The notes beneath the pieces were generated by a model that was not told where the DNA came from, did no database searches, and was given only the letters and a program-made list of their open reading frames with translations. The position numbers and the translations under genes were made by a program. Of a stretch of 64,000 bases of DNA, positions 44,500 to 55,150 are shown piece after piece. How positions within the stretch are numbered: the stretch's first letter is position 1; every line of letters starts with the position of its first letter. The DNA comes from Euleptes europaea (lineage: Eukaryota; Chordata; Lepidosauria; Squamata; Sphaerodactylidae): contig NC_079331.1 of the NCBI RefSeq assembly GCF_029931775.1, forward strand, positions 25,111,720 through 25,175,719, in the 5' to 3' direction.

Positions 44500-44700
44500 T
44501 AAAACCAATCAAGCCGCCGCGCTCAGGGCCCCCCCGTTGAAGCAGCGCCAATCGGGGACGGGGGGAGGAGCCAGCGCGCTGAGGGCGAACCAATGGCGGG
44601 CGAGACGTCGCCCTCGTCACAGAGGGCGAGGCGCCCCCTGGCGGAGCGCGGGCCCCGCCCTTGCCCAGAGGGGCGGGGCCGGCAGTCGCCATGGTGACTG
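44500..44700 (+). promoter_or_regulatory. TTLL13: TTLL13 promoter: three CCAAT boxes and an X-box
   Basis: CpG-rich, TATA-less. Three CCAAT boxes on the same strand at 44505-44509, 44548-44552 and 44590-44594 are spaced 43 and 42 bp, an arrangement suited to NF-Y. At 44685-44698 GTCGCCATGGTGAC fits the ciliary X-box consensus RYYNYYATRRNRAC at every position; RFX factors use this site to drive cilia genes. A probable non-coding first exon ends at a GTGAGG donor near 44750. Confidence 0.6.
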
Positions 44701-45025
44701 CGGCCGGGCCCGAGGCCCAGGCGCCGCCGCCGCCAGTTAGCCGCTGGGCTGGTGAGGGGGCGGGGCGACGGGGGCGGGGCCGCTCCTTCAGGCAGGCCGG
44801 GGGGGGCGAGGAAGACCCCTCCCCACTCCCGACCCTCGCCCCTGACGTCCACCCCGGCCCCTGGGCAGGTGGCGGCCTCCCGTCCCCAGGCCCGTCCCCC
44901 CAGCTGACGCTCACAGCGCCCAGGAGAAGATGGCCGCTGCGGTGGGCCTGTGGGCCCTCCGCCCCCCCCCCCGCGGAGAAGCGCCACGCCCCTCCAGGAG
45001 TGGCGCGACCCGCCCCCTGGCGGCG

Positions 45026-45227
45026 GTGCGCGGCCAGGTCCCTCTCCGCCACCGGCGGGAGGTTTTTGGGGCGGAGCCTGAGGGGGCGGGGTTTGAGGAG
45101 GGACTTCAGTGCCATAGAGTCCAATGGCCAAAGCGGCCATTTTCTCCAGGGGAACTGATCTCTATTGGCTGGAGATCAGTTGTAATAGCAGGAGATCTCC
45201 AGCCACCACCTGGAGGTTGGCAGCCCT
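45026..45227 (-). mobile_element. MITE-like element, same family as 59174-59375
   Basis: About 200 bp; the right end CCTGGAGGTTGGCAGCCCT is the complement of the left end of the 59174 copy. Contains a self-complementary AACTGATCTCTATTGG...GAGATCAGTT core. It lies between the TTLL13 promoter and first coding exon. Confidence 0.7.
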
Positions 45228-45392
45228 CGTGGCTGCCCTGCACTTGGCTTGCAGGCAGCTGGCACAGCGCAGGCAGCCCGGGAGGGACGGAGGGATTCTG
45301 CACGGCCAGCAACTGCATGCCTAAGGGGGGGAGGGAGAGGCTCCCTGCCCCGCTGACACCTCCTTCCCTCTGTTGCAAGAGAGCCTGAGAGG

Positions 45393-48300
45393 ATGAAGAG
45401 CAGCGCAGAGGGAAGCAGTGAGTCAGAGACCGAAACGGAGGAGGAGGAGGAGGAAGATGAGGAGGGGGGTCTCTCGGATGAGTCTGTCAACGAATGTCTT
45501 AAGGGACTGGAGGAGGAAGAGAAATCCTCACCCCACCAGCCACAAGGCCTCTGTCCAGGGTGCAAAGGCCAGCCAGGCAGCACAGATGACCAGCCACGAA
45601 GGGCACTGATAGATTTGGAGGAAAAGGTGGCTGAAGAGTGGGACACAGAACAGGCACGGAGGAAAAAAAAGAAAAAATACAGGCGAGTGGTCCCTCCTGG
45701 CTCCCCAGCAGCCCCAGAGCAAGCTGTGGACTCCCTTCTCCTCACAGTTGGGTTTGGGATTCTGCCCCTCCATGTTGTGTCTTCTGTGGGGAGGGGGAGA
45801 CTTCAAGTCCGTGGTCCCCTCCCTCTGGCCACTGGCAGTTCTCCCCAGCCTCTGAACTGTTGCTTCCTTGGTTCCAGGCTGCTCTCAATCAACCTGTCCA
45901 GCTGCAAGTATGAGAGTGGTAAGTCAGGGCTGCTGCTTGGTGCTTCCTGCACAGGAACGGGGTTTTTTTTTTGGTTTCCCAGAGTAGGCTGGCACCTGGC
46001 TTCCCGGAGTGGACTTGGCAGCTGTTGGGCACTCAGGACTATGAGGTGTGGGATCTCTGCCCTAGAGAAGCAATTCCCAGGGAGCCCTGTTGTATTGACT
46101 CCAGTCCCGTGGCACGGACCACTGCGGCCCCCTCTGTGGCAACAGGAGGCTGAATTTCTCTCCTCCTTTTGCTGTAGTGAGGCGTGCTGCTCGACGCTGC
46201 AGCCTGAAAGAAGTGGGCGAAGACGAGGAGTGGACAGTTTACTGGACTGACTGCTCCGTCTCACTGGAGCGCGTAATGGAGATGAAGAGGTTTCAGGTAC
46301 CTGCTGTGGAACCACAGAGAAGGAGCAGTCAGGATGTGTCTCGTTTCTAAAAGCCTCTCTTAACCTGCAGGCTTTGAAATGCCACAACATCTCTATTGCG
46401 CTGGAGTGCAAGGGCAGGCGTGTCTCCTTCCTGCCCTTAGAAATTTCTGGTGCCTTCTTCTTACAGAGAAGGTCCCTGGGGCTGTCTGTGCCGCTGTTCT
46501 TGCCGGAGGTCTGTGCCTCTGTGATGCCACCTTTGGGTGTCCTAAACAAAAAAAAAACATTGTGGCATCTTACAGATTAATGGATTAACTAATGATTTAT
46601 TTGTTTGTTTACTTGCACTGCTTATAGTCCACCTTTCTCACAGGGCCTCAAGACGGATTTACACATAGTGAGTCAGTACAGTCAACAAAATGGGACATTC
46701 AGTAAACAATCTGTTGGGATTGTAGACGTCTGGGACCAACCAGAAAGTACAGCAGAAGTATTAATGTGACACATTAAGCAGTGCAAAAATTACATGATAC
46801 AATCCTACTTACAGTAGGCTGTACACAGGAGTATAGACCATAGCCCCTAATCGTTTGTCCGAGTAAGTTTGTGAACCATTTTGTACAGTGCAAACCTCTT
46901 AAAAGGTAACGGTCTCCTGTGCAAGCACCGGGTCATTCTTGACCCATGGTGTGATGTCACATCCCGACATTTTGTTTACGGGGTGGTTTGCCAGTGCCTT
47001 CCCCAGTTATCTTCCCTTTGCCCCCAGCGAGCTGGGTACTCATTTTATCGACCTCGGAAGGATGGAAGGCTGAGTCAACCTTGAGCCAGCTACCTGAAAC
47101 CAACTTCTGTCGGGATCGAACTCCGGTCGTGAGTGGAGCTTTTGACTGCAGAAAAGCCCTCCTGAATAGTTCAGTTTTTCCTAGATTGCAGAATGTCTGG
47201 AGAGTGGGAGCCTCCCTGCCCTCCTCAGGCAGGCTGTTTCAAAAGGTGGGAGTGGAGTCCATAAGATGCATGGAATTGGTGTTCTTTTGATGAGAGATAT
47301 CCAAGGTCACACGTGGGAAAAAAATTGAACAGTGAGATGGAGACTCCTGAAACACTAGACAGACTGTGGTGCAAAATGCCAATGTGGACAAACTAACCCG
47401 TGACCATAAATGGCAACAGGCAGGACTTGCATGTCACATGCATGTCACATGCAGTGCAAAATGCTAGCTGACCCTTAACTGGCTTGCTGTTAAACAGCTT
47501 GCTGTTAAATTCTGATTTGGCAATTTCTTGCCAGAGTCTGCTTTTTTAGTTAAAAAACTGCATTGCAGACTTGCATCTCTTTTGTTAGCTATGCAAGCAG
47601 TCTCTCTCCACTTGGCAGCTCTCCTGCTCTCACTTTATTTCAGAAAATCAACCATTTCCCAGGCATGGCTGAGATCTGCCGCAAGGACCTGCTGGCCCGC
47701 AATCTCAACCGCATGCTGAAACTTTTCCCCAAGGAGTACAGCATCTTCCCCCGCACATGGTGTTTGCCAGCTGAGTGAGTGACTGACATGGGCTGCAGTG
47801 TAATGGTGGGGGGAGATTCCTGGACAGCACAAGACGCCCACAGTCCCTCGCAGCCCCAGTGGTTCTGTTGTCTTGTCCCTGTGTAGCTATGGGGACTTCC
47901 AAGCCTACGGGCGGATGAGGAAGAACAGGACGTACATCTGCAAGCCAGACAGTGGCTGTCAAGGACGCGGCATCTTCATTACACGCAACCCCAAGGAGAT
48001 CAAGCATGGCGAGCACATGATCTGCCAGCAGTATATCACCAAGGTGGGCCTGGAGAGCATCCCTCACCCACTGTGCCTAAGCTCCTGCCCTCCTAGCTTA
48101 GCTTGCCACCTGGCCTGGGGCGGTGCCCTCTCTTCTTTGCCTACAGTCCCTTGGTTTCTCTCCTTGCAGCCCTTCCTCATTGATGGCTTCAAGTTTGACA
48201 TGCGCATCTATGTCCTGGTCACTTCCTGTGACCCGCTAAAAATTTTTGTCTATGAGGAGGGGCTGGCCCGCTTTGCCACCATGAGGTACATCGAGCCCAG

Positions 48301-51300
48301 CAGCAGCAACCTGGTAAAGAAGGAGTGTTCCCCAGGAACGGCATAGGTGTTGTGGTCCAGTGGGCTCTCTATGTGGGCGAGGGGTTGGCTGGTCCAAAGT
48401 AGAGTTTTTTTATTTTTTTTGTTTGTTTTTGTGTTTAATTATAAAAGCAATAAAAAATTTTAAATAAAAAAAAAGTAGAGTTCCTGGAACCCCCACGATC
48501 CTCCGCTTCCAGGGCCAGGAGTGCACTCTCCCGTGCTCCCTCTGAAAGAGGCTGGAGTGGGGGGGGGTAGCCCAACATCTGGCACAGCTTTAAGCAGCAA
48601 GAACCTCTGAGCTGGAAGCGCAGCACTGCATCAGGAAGGACGCCTGGCTGGGTGGCGCTGGCATGGGGCGGGAGCAGGTGAATACTGCTCTTCTGGGAGG
48701 TCCGGCAAGAGCGAGCGGGAAGAGCAAGCCTTCCTGCATCTCTCCCTCAGGATGACATCTGTATGCACCTGACCAACTACGCCATCAACAAGCATAATGA
48801 GAACTTTGTCCGGAATGACAACACGGGCAGTAAGAGGTATTGTCACTGCCAAGGCCCCCTGTGCAGGGAAGGGGGGAGGCATTTGCAGGTGCTCAGTGCA
48901 CAGGGACGAGGGGGGCAACAACCGGCCAAGGAGACAGAGCTCTGGAACAGGCAGATGCGGGTTCCAGTCCCTGCTTGGCCATCTACCGGCTTGGTTTATA
49001 GCCCTGTGGGTATTTGCATTTACTTTCCCCACAACGACCCGGTAGGAGGAGGCTGGGCACTGTCTCCCTTTCCATCGGCCACTCCATCTCTTGGGCAGGC
49101 ACCATGAACAGGCAAAGGCTCTGCGGCGTGCCAAGGCCGGCAATCCTAGCAAGTCCCACGCAGGCGGATTCGGGGACAGGCTCTACACGTGAGCTGGGGA
49201 GGCACCATTAGCCCCTGACACACACACACGCTCCCCCCCCCCCCGCAGGAAGCTGTCCACACTGAATGCCTGGATGCGGGAGCACAACTATGACACAGCC
49301 GAGTTGTGGCGGGACATCGAGGACATCATCATCAAGACCCTGATCGCTGCCCACCCAGTGCTGAAGCACAACTACCGCACCTGCTTCCCCAACCACATCT
49401 CGGGCTGCGCCTGCTTTGAGATCCTCGGCTTCGACATCCTCCTGGACAGGAAGCTCAAACCCTGGCTCTTGGAGGTGAGCAGGGGGTGGGGGCTCTGCCC
49501 TCCAGCCCAACCATCCGCCTGCCCACAGGCAAGCCTCCCACCTGGGCTCAGCCTCCCTCGTGTCTCAGCAGCGGGGTGTTTCTTGCATGGAGCGTCTGTC
49601 TGCACCACCGCCTCCTTTTGGAATGTGTGTCTTCACACCAACACTACACGCTCACTCAGGCCAAGTGGGCTGGCTCCAAATTTCACAGCCTCTCCCCCCC
49701 CCCCCACACATTTCATTCGGTAACCTTTCACACTACGTCAGAGCAGCTTTTGTGGCTCGAAAGCAAGCCGGTGTCCTGGGAAAGGCGGGAGCCGCGCAGT
49801 CCTGGAGGCAAAGCCAGATGATGGGGCAGGGCAGCCAACACCACCACCCCGGGGTCTGCAGGGCTCCCGCCTTTCCCAGGACACCGGTTGGCCTTCGAGC
49901 CTCAAAAGCTGCTCTGACTTAGTGTGAAAGCTGAATTGCTCCCGCCTTCCAGGTCAACCACTCCCCCAGCTTCACCACCGACTCTCGGCTGGACCGAGAA
50001 GTGAAAGATGCCCTGCTTTGTGACGCCATCAACCTCATCAATTTGCGGGCCTGCGACAAGAGGAAGGTCCTGGAGGAGGACAAGAGGCGGGTCAAGGAGC
50101 GCCTTCTCCAAGCCCACCAGCCTCCGCGGGAAGCCAGGTACCCCAGGGAAGCAGGACCTGGCCTTGGCCCTCTCCCCGGGGCAAGGGCCTCTATCCAGCT
50201 AAATGGAAGCCGCAGAGAGGGGCCCTGGCTCTTCCCTGGTCTGGAGAGGGGCTTCGTAGCTGGGCATGAGGGGGCGGGGCACTGGCACTAGGTGGAAGGA
50301 AGAGGGCACCTCTTGTGGCAGACTAAGCTTGGTGCCAGCCCACTGGAGAGCGGAAGGGGCTGACAACGGTCTCCTCTGCTGTGGCCACAGCCTGAGCTTC
50401 TGTGTTGCTCCCTGGCAGGCGTGAACAAATGGAGAGCAGCCAGGCTGCCTGGCTGGCCCAGGCAGAAAAGTACGAGAACAGCCACCTGGGTGGCTACCGG
50501 CGCATCTTCCCAGCACGTGGCACAGAAAAATATGCGCCTTTCTTCAAGCACAGCGGATCCCTCTTCCAGGAGACGGTGGCCTCCAAGGCTAGAGAAGAGT
50601 GTGCCAGGTATCTGGGCAGTGGGAGGACAGAGAAAGTACACCCCCCTCCCCTCCTCCCTCCCCATGTGCACACGGCCCTGTGTTCCCTGGCAGGCAACAG
50701 CTGGAGGAGATCCGCCAAAAGCAGGAGCAGAGAGACAGCACAGCTGGGAAGAAGAAAAGGGATATGAAAGAGAACTTGCAAGGAGAATCTGCTGGGGAAA
50801 AGCCCCACGAGAAGAGCAGGGGAAAGCCAGCTCCCACGCGGCTCACTAGCAGCCACAGCAAGACCTGGAACCCAAAGGTACAGCCAGGGAGACCTTGCAG
50901 AGCACTGCGGGTGGGAGGGGGGGTTCCTGCTTCTGCGCCACATGCATGGCACAGTCAACTGGTTGTATGAGTATGTAATCCAAATGGAGCAGAGCTGTAT
51001 CGGTTTGCACAGACAGTTCAGCTTCCACTTGCTTGGAAGTGCTGGATCCTTCTCCTGCCTTGCCACTTTCTGGCCTGATCCAGCCCACAGGTACAGAAAG
51101 CGCTTGAGAGAGCTCAGGCCTAGCTGTGCCTGTGACCGGGCAGAGGCTGGGCCTTTTGGCTAGTCAAGCGTGGCTGCCCCAGAACTGCCCTATGAGGCCA
51201 GTGGGCCCGAGGGTCAGCGGGGACTCCTTGCCTCGGGGAAGCAGCCTTACGCTTTTTTGGGGAATGGAATAGGAGCGTTTTGTGGTGGAAGTTTTACTTA

Positions 51301-53044
51301 ATCTGCTGGTATAAAATAGGATAAATTAACTAGCAGGACTGAGAGGCAGCTTTTGACCACCACCACCACCACCCCCGGCATTTCCGTCCCTAGATGCCAT
51401 CCTTGCCATACGACAGCATGACTCCCCAAGCCATCGTGGAGGAAGAGGAAGTGGAGAGGGTGAAGGCCCTTTTGCGGCGTGAGAACCTCATCCGGGGGCT
51501 GGGCATTGTAGACCAGCTGACCCGCCTGCTCCGGAACACTGAGCCACGGCCTGTGGAGATACATAGACCCCACATCCACATCTCTGAAAGCCAGGTGGGA
51601 AAAGCCACCCTTCTGGGACCCCCAAATTCACCCTGGAGGCTGTCTGGGATCATGATCCTCTTTCCCATCATAAGGCCTGCGGGATCAGACCACTGAGGGT
51701 CCCCCTAGTCCAGCATCCTGTCTCATACAGTGGCCAGCCAGTTCCTCTGGAGACTGTCTTCCCTGGATGTGGCCTCCCAGCACCGGCATTCAGGGGGTGA
51801 CTGCCTCTGAGTATGGAGGTTCTCTTAACTCTCCTTGGCTAGTAGCCACTGACGGACCCTCTCCTTCATGAACCCCTTTTAGAGCAGTCAGTTGCTTTTT
51901 TCCAGCAGCAGCCTTCTCTAGCAGCGTCCCGGCTGCCGTGGCCCTGGGGGGGATGCAAGGCCCGAGTGGTACGTCTCCCCTGGACCAGGGCAAGCTCAGC
52001 ACCTGTTCCCTCAGGGCCTGACTTTCACGGGCAAACTGGGGCGTGCCACAGGAAATACTATGAAAATAGCATTGTAAGTATTGTGCTGACGCAACTGGTC
52101 TTGAGGGTGGAAATGCTGCTGCTGCTGCTTCAGAGAGCCTTTGGGTAGACCTGGGGAGCTGGCCTCAGCAGTGCAAGGTGGACTGTAAGCGAGGAAGGGG
52201 GACCAGGCAAGGATCCTCTGACCCAGAGGCCTTTCCTTCCAGCCCCACTTCCTCCAGGATGTCTTCAGCAACCGTGACTCCCAGCACCTGATGACCCTCG
52301 TCCCCCTCTCCCTCCAAGAGCTCGGTCAACAGATCATGCGGCAGCCGCCTCCGGAGCGGGCCCAGCTCCTGGGCAGCCAGGGCTTCATCCCCACCCTTCT
52401 GGGTGCCCTGACTGGCCTGGGCCCCCCGGCCTCCGACTCCTCCTGCTCATCCCACTTCAAGCCGCAATTCCACATCCAGCCCCCCAAGAACATGAGCTGG
52501 CTGGGCACAGCCATGGGGGGCGAGCCCTGCACTCTGGCCCGGATGCTGAAGGCGGGAGGGCGGCGATTCACCAGTGCCAAGAGCAAGGTGGACAGCGGTG
52601 AGTGTCCCAGCACGCCTGCCCCCTGCCGCTCTCCTGGCAGTGTGTGGAGGGCCTGCTGGGGAAGGGGGGGCGGGGCTGCCCGCAGAATCTGACCGGGTGT
52701 GGGGCAACCAGGCAGGCAGATCCGCCTGGAAGTGGTACCCGGAGGGAGGGAGGGAGGGAAGGGGAGGCACCAGCCGAGACCCGGCTCGCTTCTCTCTTGC
52801 AGGCGGCCCGGCCAGCAGGAGGCCGCTGTACCTGGGCGCCGGCTCGCTGGGCTGCCTGTCGCAGGCGGGCCCCGTCCCCAGCCACCTGTACGGCAGCTTC
52901 CCCTTGGGGGCGGCGCCCGGCCCCTTCCACCGCACCGACGCGCGCGGCCTGGCCATCAACTCCGCCTCGGCGCCGCTCATCCGCCGCGCCAGCCCGCACC
53001 GCCCCGCCCACGCCGCCGCGCTGCACCTCAGCCAGCCCAGGTAG
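45393..53044 (+). CDS. TTLL13: Tubulin polyglutamylase TTLL13, complete, 14 coding exons
   Basis: ATP-dependent ligase that extends glutamate side chains on tubulin tails in cilia and axonemes. Coding exons: 45393-45682, 45878-45918, 46178-46296, 47644-47774, 47887-48043, 48170-48313, 48751-48836, 49249-49474, 49953-50137, 50419-50607, 50694-50877, 51394-51594, 52243-52597, 52803-53044; 849 aa (human about 815). An acidic/lysine N-terminus precedes the TTL core (about 97-450): INHFPGM, IFPRTWCLP, ICKPDSGCQGRGIF (Lys213), DGFKFDMRIYVL, HLTNYAINK and LLEVNHSPS (Glu398, Asn400, metal site). TTLL6/13-type GSKRKLSTLNAW and KAREECARQQLEEI follow. Intron 1 uses a GC donor; all others are GT-AG. The start was chosen as the first ATG after the acceptor near 45380; splicing from the upstream exon at 44691 could add residues in frame. 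A final optional splice, from 53039 to the acceptor near 53139, would end the protein KGP instead. Confidence 0.92.
46590..47115 (-). mobile_element. Repeat block in TTLL13 intron 3 with an antisense Sauria-type SINE
   Basis: About 46905-47115 is an antisense copy of the 34932 SINE (GGTCATTCTTGACCCATGG, CCTTCCCCAGTTATCTTCCC, GAAGGATGGAAGGCTGAGTC). The A/T-rich stretch before it looks like an older repeat of unknown class. Confidence 0.65.
49725..49930. repeat. Inverted repeat, two 69-bp arms, TTLL13 intron 8
   Basis: Arms 49725-49793 and 49862-49930 are inverted copies differing at only a few positions (sharing CTTTCACACTA, AGTCAGAGCAGCTTTT, CCGGTGTCCTGGGAAAGG). The 68-bp centre is unique. 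The right arm stops 22 bp before TTLL13 exon 9. Probably a short palindromic MITE. Confidence 0.85.
51685..51870 (-). mobile_element. CR1-like relic in TTLL13 intron 12
   Basis: GATCAGACCACTGAGGGTCC and CCTCTGAGTATGGAGGTTC are decayed phrases of the CR1 3' end found elsewhere in the window. Confidence 0.5.
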
Positions 53045-53385
53045 CCCCCCGCCCGCCCGCCCGCCCGCCGCAGCAGCCGGGCCTCGCAGCCCGGGGCCCA
53101 GCCCCCGCTCGGCCTGCCCTTCTCCCCCCCCCCTGCAGGAAGGGCCCCTGAGCGACCCCCCCCCCAGCGGCTGCGCGACGAGGCGCAGGAGGAGCTGCGC
53201 AGGAGGAGCTGCGCGGGCGGGGGGGGGGCGGGCGGGCGGCGCCGGCGCTGACACGGCGGCGGGCAGGGCGCCCAGCGCGGCGGACCGAGGGAGCCCTTCT
53301 GTCCGTCCGTCCGTCCGTCCCCCTGGCGAGGCGGCCTCGGCGAGGGGGCCGCGCCCCGGCGGGGCGCTTTTGTAACCGACTTTGT

Positions 53386-53391
53386 ATTAAA
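53386..53391 (+). terminator. TTLL13: Poly(A) signal ATTAAA of TTLL13
   Basis: ATTAAA about 340 nt after the TTLL13 stop and only 136 bp before the NGRN start codon, so TTLL13 must end and NGRN begin within this short gap. Confidence 0.6.
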
Positions 53392-53404
53392 GCTTTATTC
53401 CGTT

Positions 53405-53526
53405 GGACCCGCCGGGCTCGGCCTGTTCTTTCCCGCGAGCGGCGGCTTCCTCCGGGGGCGGGGCGGCTCCGCCTCGCCGTCCCCACGTGCGCGCCGCTCT
53501 CCCGTCCTCCGCCTAGCTGGGGAGAG
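53405..53526 (+). promoter_or_regulatory. NGRN: NGRN promoter
   Basis: CpG-rich, TATA-less 120-bp stretch between the TTLL13 poly(A) site and the NGRN ATG, with GGGGCGGGGCGG boxes and a CCCACGTGCGCG E-box-like motif. Position is inferred from the tight spacing of the two genes. Confidence 0.5.
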
Positions 53527-54330
53527 ATGGCGGCGCGCGGGTGGCGGTGGCGGTGGCGGGCCTGGGGCCTGCGGACGGGGCCCAAACAGCTCGAGTCGCA
53601 GGAGGAGGCGGCGGCCAGGTAGGTCTCGGCCGGGGGGGGGCGGGGGGCCCCGGGGGGGGGGAGTCCGCCCCTGCGCTCACGCGGCTTGCGTCCCCCAGGC
53701 TGGAGGAGAAGCGCCGGGCCGGGGCGGCCCGCCTGAGCAGGGTGCGGAGGCTGCTGGAGCCGCCGGGGCCGCCGGAGCGCACGCTGAGCCGCCGGGCCAT
53801 GGAGCAGATGCGGTGAGTGAGTGGCGCGGCCCGGGGGGGGGCGGGGAGGGAGGCGGCGGCGGCCCAGGAGGCTGGCGACGAGCCCTCTGCTCTGCTCTGC
53901 TCTGCTCTGCCTCGGCAGGTACCTCCGCCGGGACTCGCCGGAGGAGTGGCCCGTCTCCCGCCTGGCCCGCAGCTTCGAGGTGAGCCCCGACGTCGTCGGC
54001 AGGGTCCTGCGGAGCCGCTTCTCGCCTTCCCGGGAACGGGCGCTGGAGCAGGACAGCCGGCTGCAGCCTCGCCCCGGCGGGGGCGTTCCGGCGCCCCCGC
54101 CTGCCCGCCAGCTGCTGCCCCTCTGCCGGACGGGGGGCCCCGAGGCGCTGGCCCCGGAGGCGGCGCAGAGGAAGGGGCCCGCCCGCCGCCCCCCGCCGCC
54201 CGACGGCAGCCCCCAGCAGCCCCCGCCCCCCTCGCCCGCCCAGGAAGAGCAGCCCCCACTCCGAGTAGTGCGCAAGGGCCGCGAGTTTGTGGATGGGCAT
54301 GGAAACCTCCTGTACAGGATCCCGGCCTAG
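53527..54330 (+). CDS. NGRN: Neugrin, complete, 3 exons
   Basis: Mitochondrial protein that works with RPUSD4, FASTKD2 and others in 16S rRNA stability and mitoribosome supply. Exons 53527-53618, 53699-53812, 53919-54330 (GT-AG) encode 205 aa, clearly shorter than the human protein (about 290). The arginine/tryptophan-rich N-terminus could act as a mitochondrial presequence. The conserved core follows: AMEQMRYLRRDSPEEWPVSRLARSF-type helix-turn-helix-like region, then VVGRVLRSRFSPS. The middle is a proline/glutamine-rich linker with little recognisable conservation. The end, VVRKGREFVDGHGNLLYRI, matches the family C-terminus, with two extra residues (PA). The shortening lies in the linker, so the gene is probably functional. 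Confidence 0.9.
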
Positions 54331-54667
54331 GCAGTCGGTGGGTCTGGGGGGGGGGCTCCTTTTCCTGGGAAGCTGGACTCCCCCCCCTCCCCAGTGCCGC
54401 TTGTCCCAGCTGGCTGCCTCGACCTCCCCTGCTCTCCCTCCCCTGGGCCCCCTGGGTGGTCTTTGGTCCCAGAGACACTTCCCTGGCCTTTGACTCGGCA
54501 TTTCCAGGCTCCCCAGTTGTCCCAGCGTGGGGGAAATAACTTGCTCAAAGTTGTGGCTCAGATTCTCTGCCCTGTGTGCGCAAGGAATGCCCTGGCCTGG
54601 AGGGCAGGAAGATTCCCTGAGAGGTCCACTTGCATATGGCGGAGGAGGAAATATAAAATACTTTTGA

Positions 54668-54673
54668 ATTAAA
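54668..54673 (+). terminator. NGRN: Poly(A) signal ATTAAA of NGRN
   Basis: ATTAAA about 340 nt after the NGRN stop, in an A/T-rich stretch suited to cleavage. Nearest candidate signal downstream of the gene. Confidence 0.55.
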
Positions 54674-54957
54674 GTTTGTAGAAGTACAGCTTGGGGAGGG
54701 AAAGAATGGCTCGGAGCCAGGTCCTGAAATGCAGCGGGAGCCCAGAGCAAAAATCTTCCTCCTCACCCTCTGGGGGGCGGGGGCATTCTGTTATACCAAT
54801 TCATTCCTGTGGCCCAGTTTGTGAGGTGCCCCCTTGGGCTGCCCTTGCCTCTGGCTCTCTGCCATGGTCCCTAGAGTCTTTGCCTGGCCTCATCAACAAG
54901 CGGTCCAGGTTCCCCTGGCTACCAGGTGCAGCTTCTCCTGGCTGACCGTCAACCTTG

Positions 54958-55150
54958 AGAGCCAGCATGGTGTAGTGGTTAAGAGCGGTGGACTCTGATC
55001 TAGAGAACGGGCTTGATTCCCCACTCCTCCACATGAGGGGTGGAGGCTAATCTGGTGAACTGGATTTGTTTCCCCACTCCTACACATGAAGCCAGCTGGG
55101 TGACCTTGTGCCATTCACACTTTCTCAGCCCCACCTCCCTCACAGGATTC
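54958..55150 (+). mobile_element. tRNA-derived SINE, 3'-truncated
   Basis: Head GCATGGTGTAGTGGTTAAGA and GGGCTTGATTCCCC, duplicated half-head, body lost after CCCACCTCCCTCACAGGAT. Confidence 0.8.

Noticed and set aside
44691-44750. N-terminal coding exon of TTLL13 starting at 44691
   Set aside because: In phase only with one of several possible acceptors, and the ATG is embedded in an X-box. Left as an alternative, not annotated.
53028-54750. Long minus-strand frames over NGRN
   Set aside because: Antisense shadows of a G+C-rich gene; no domain or splice support.
24600-55030. tRNA genes at several positions with A-box and B-box matches
   Set aside because: Each match is the head of a SINE with a shared non-tRNA body and lacks a tRNA acceptor stem; none can fold as a whole tRNA.
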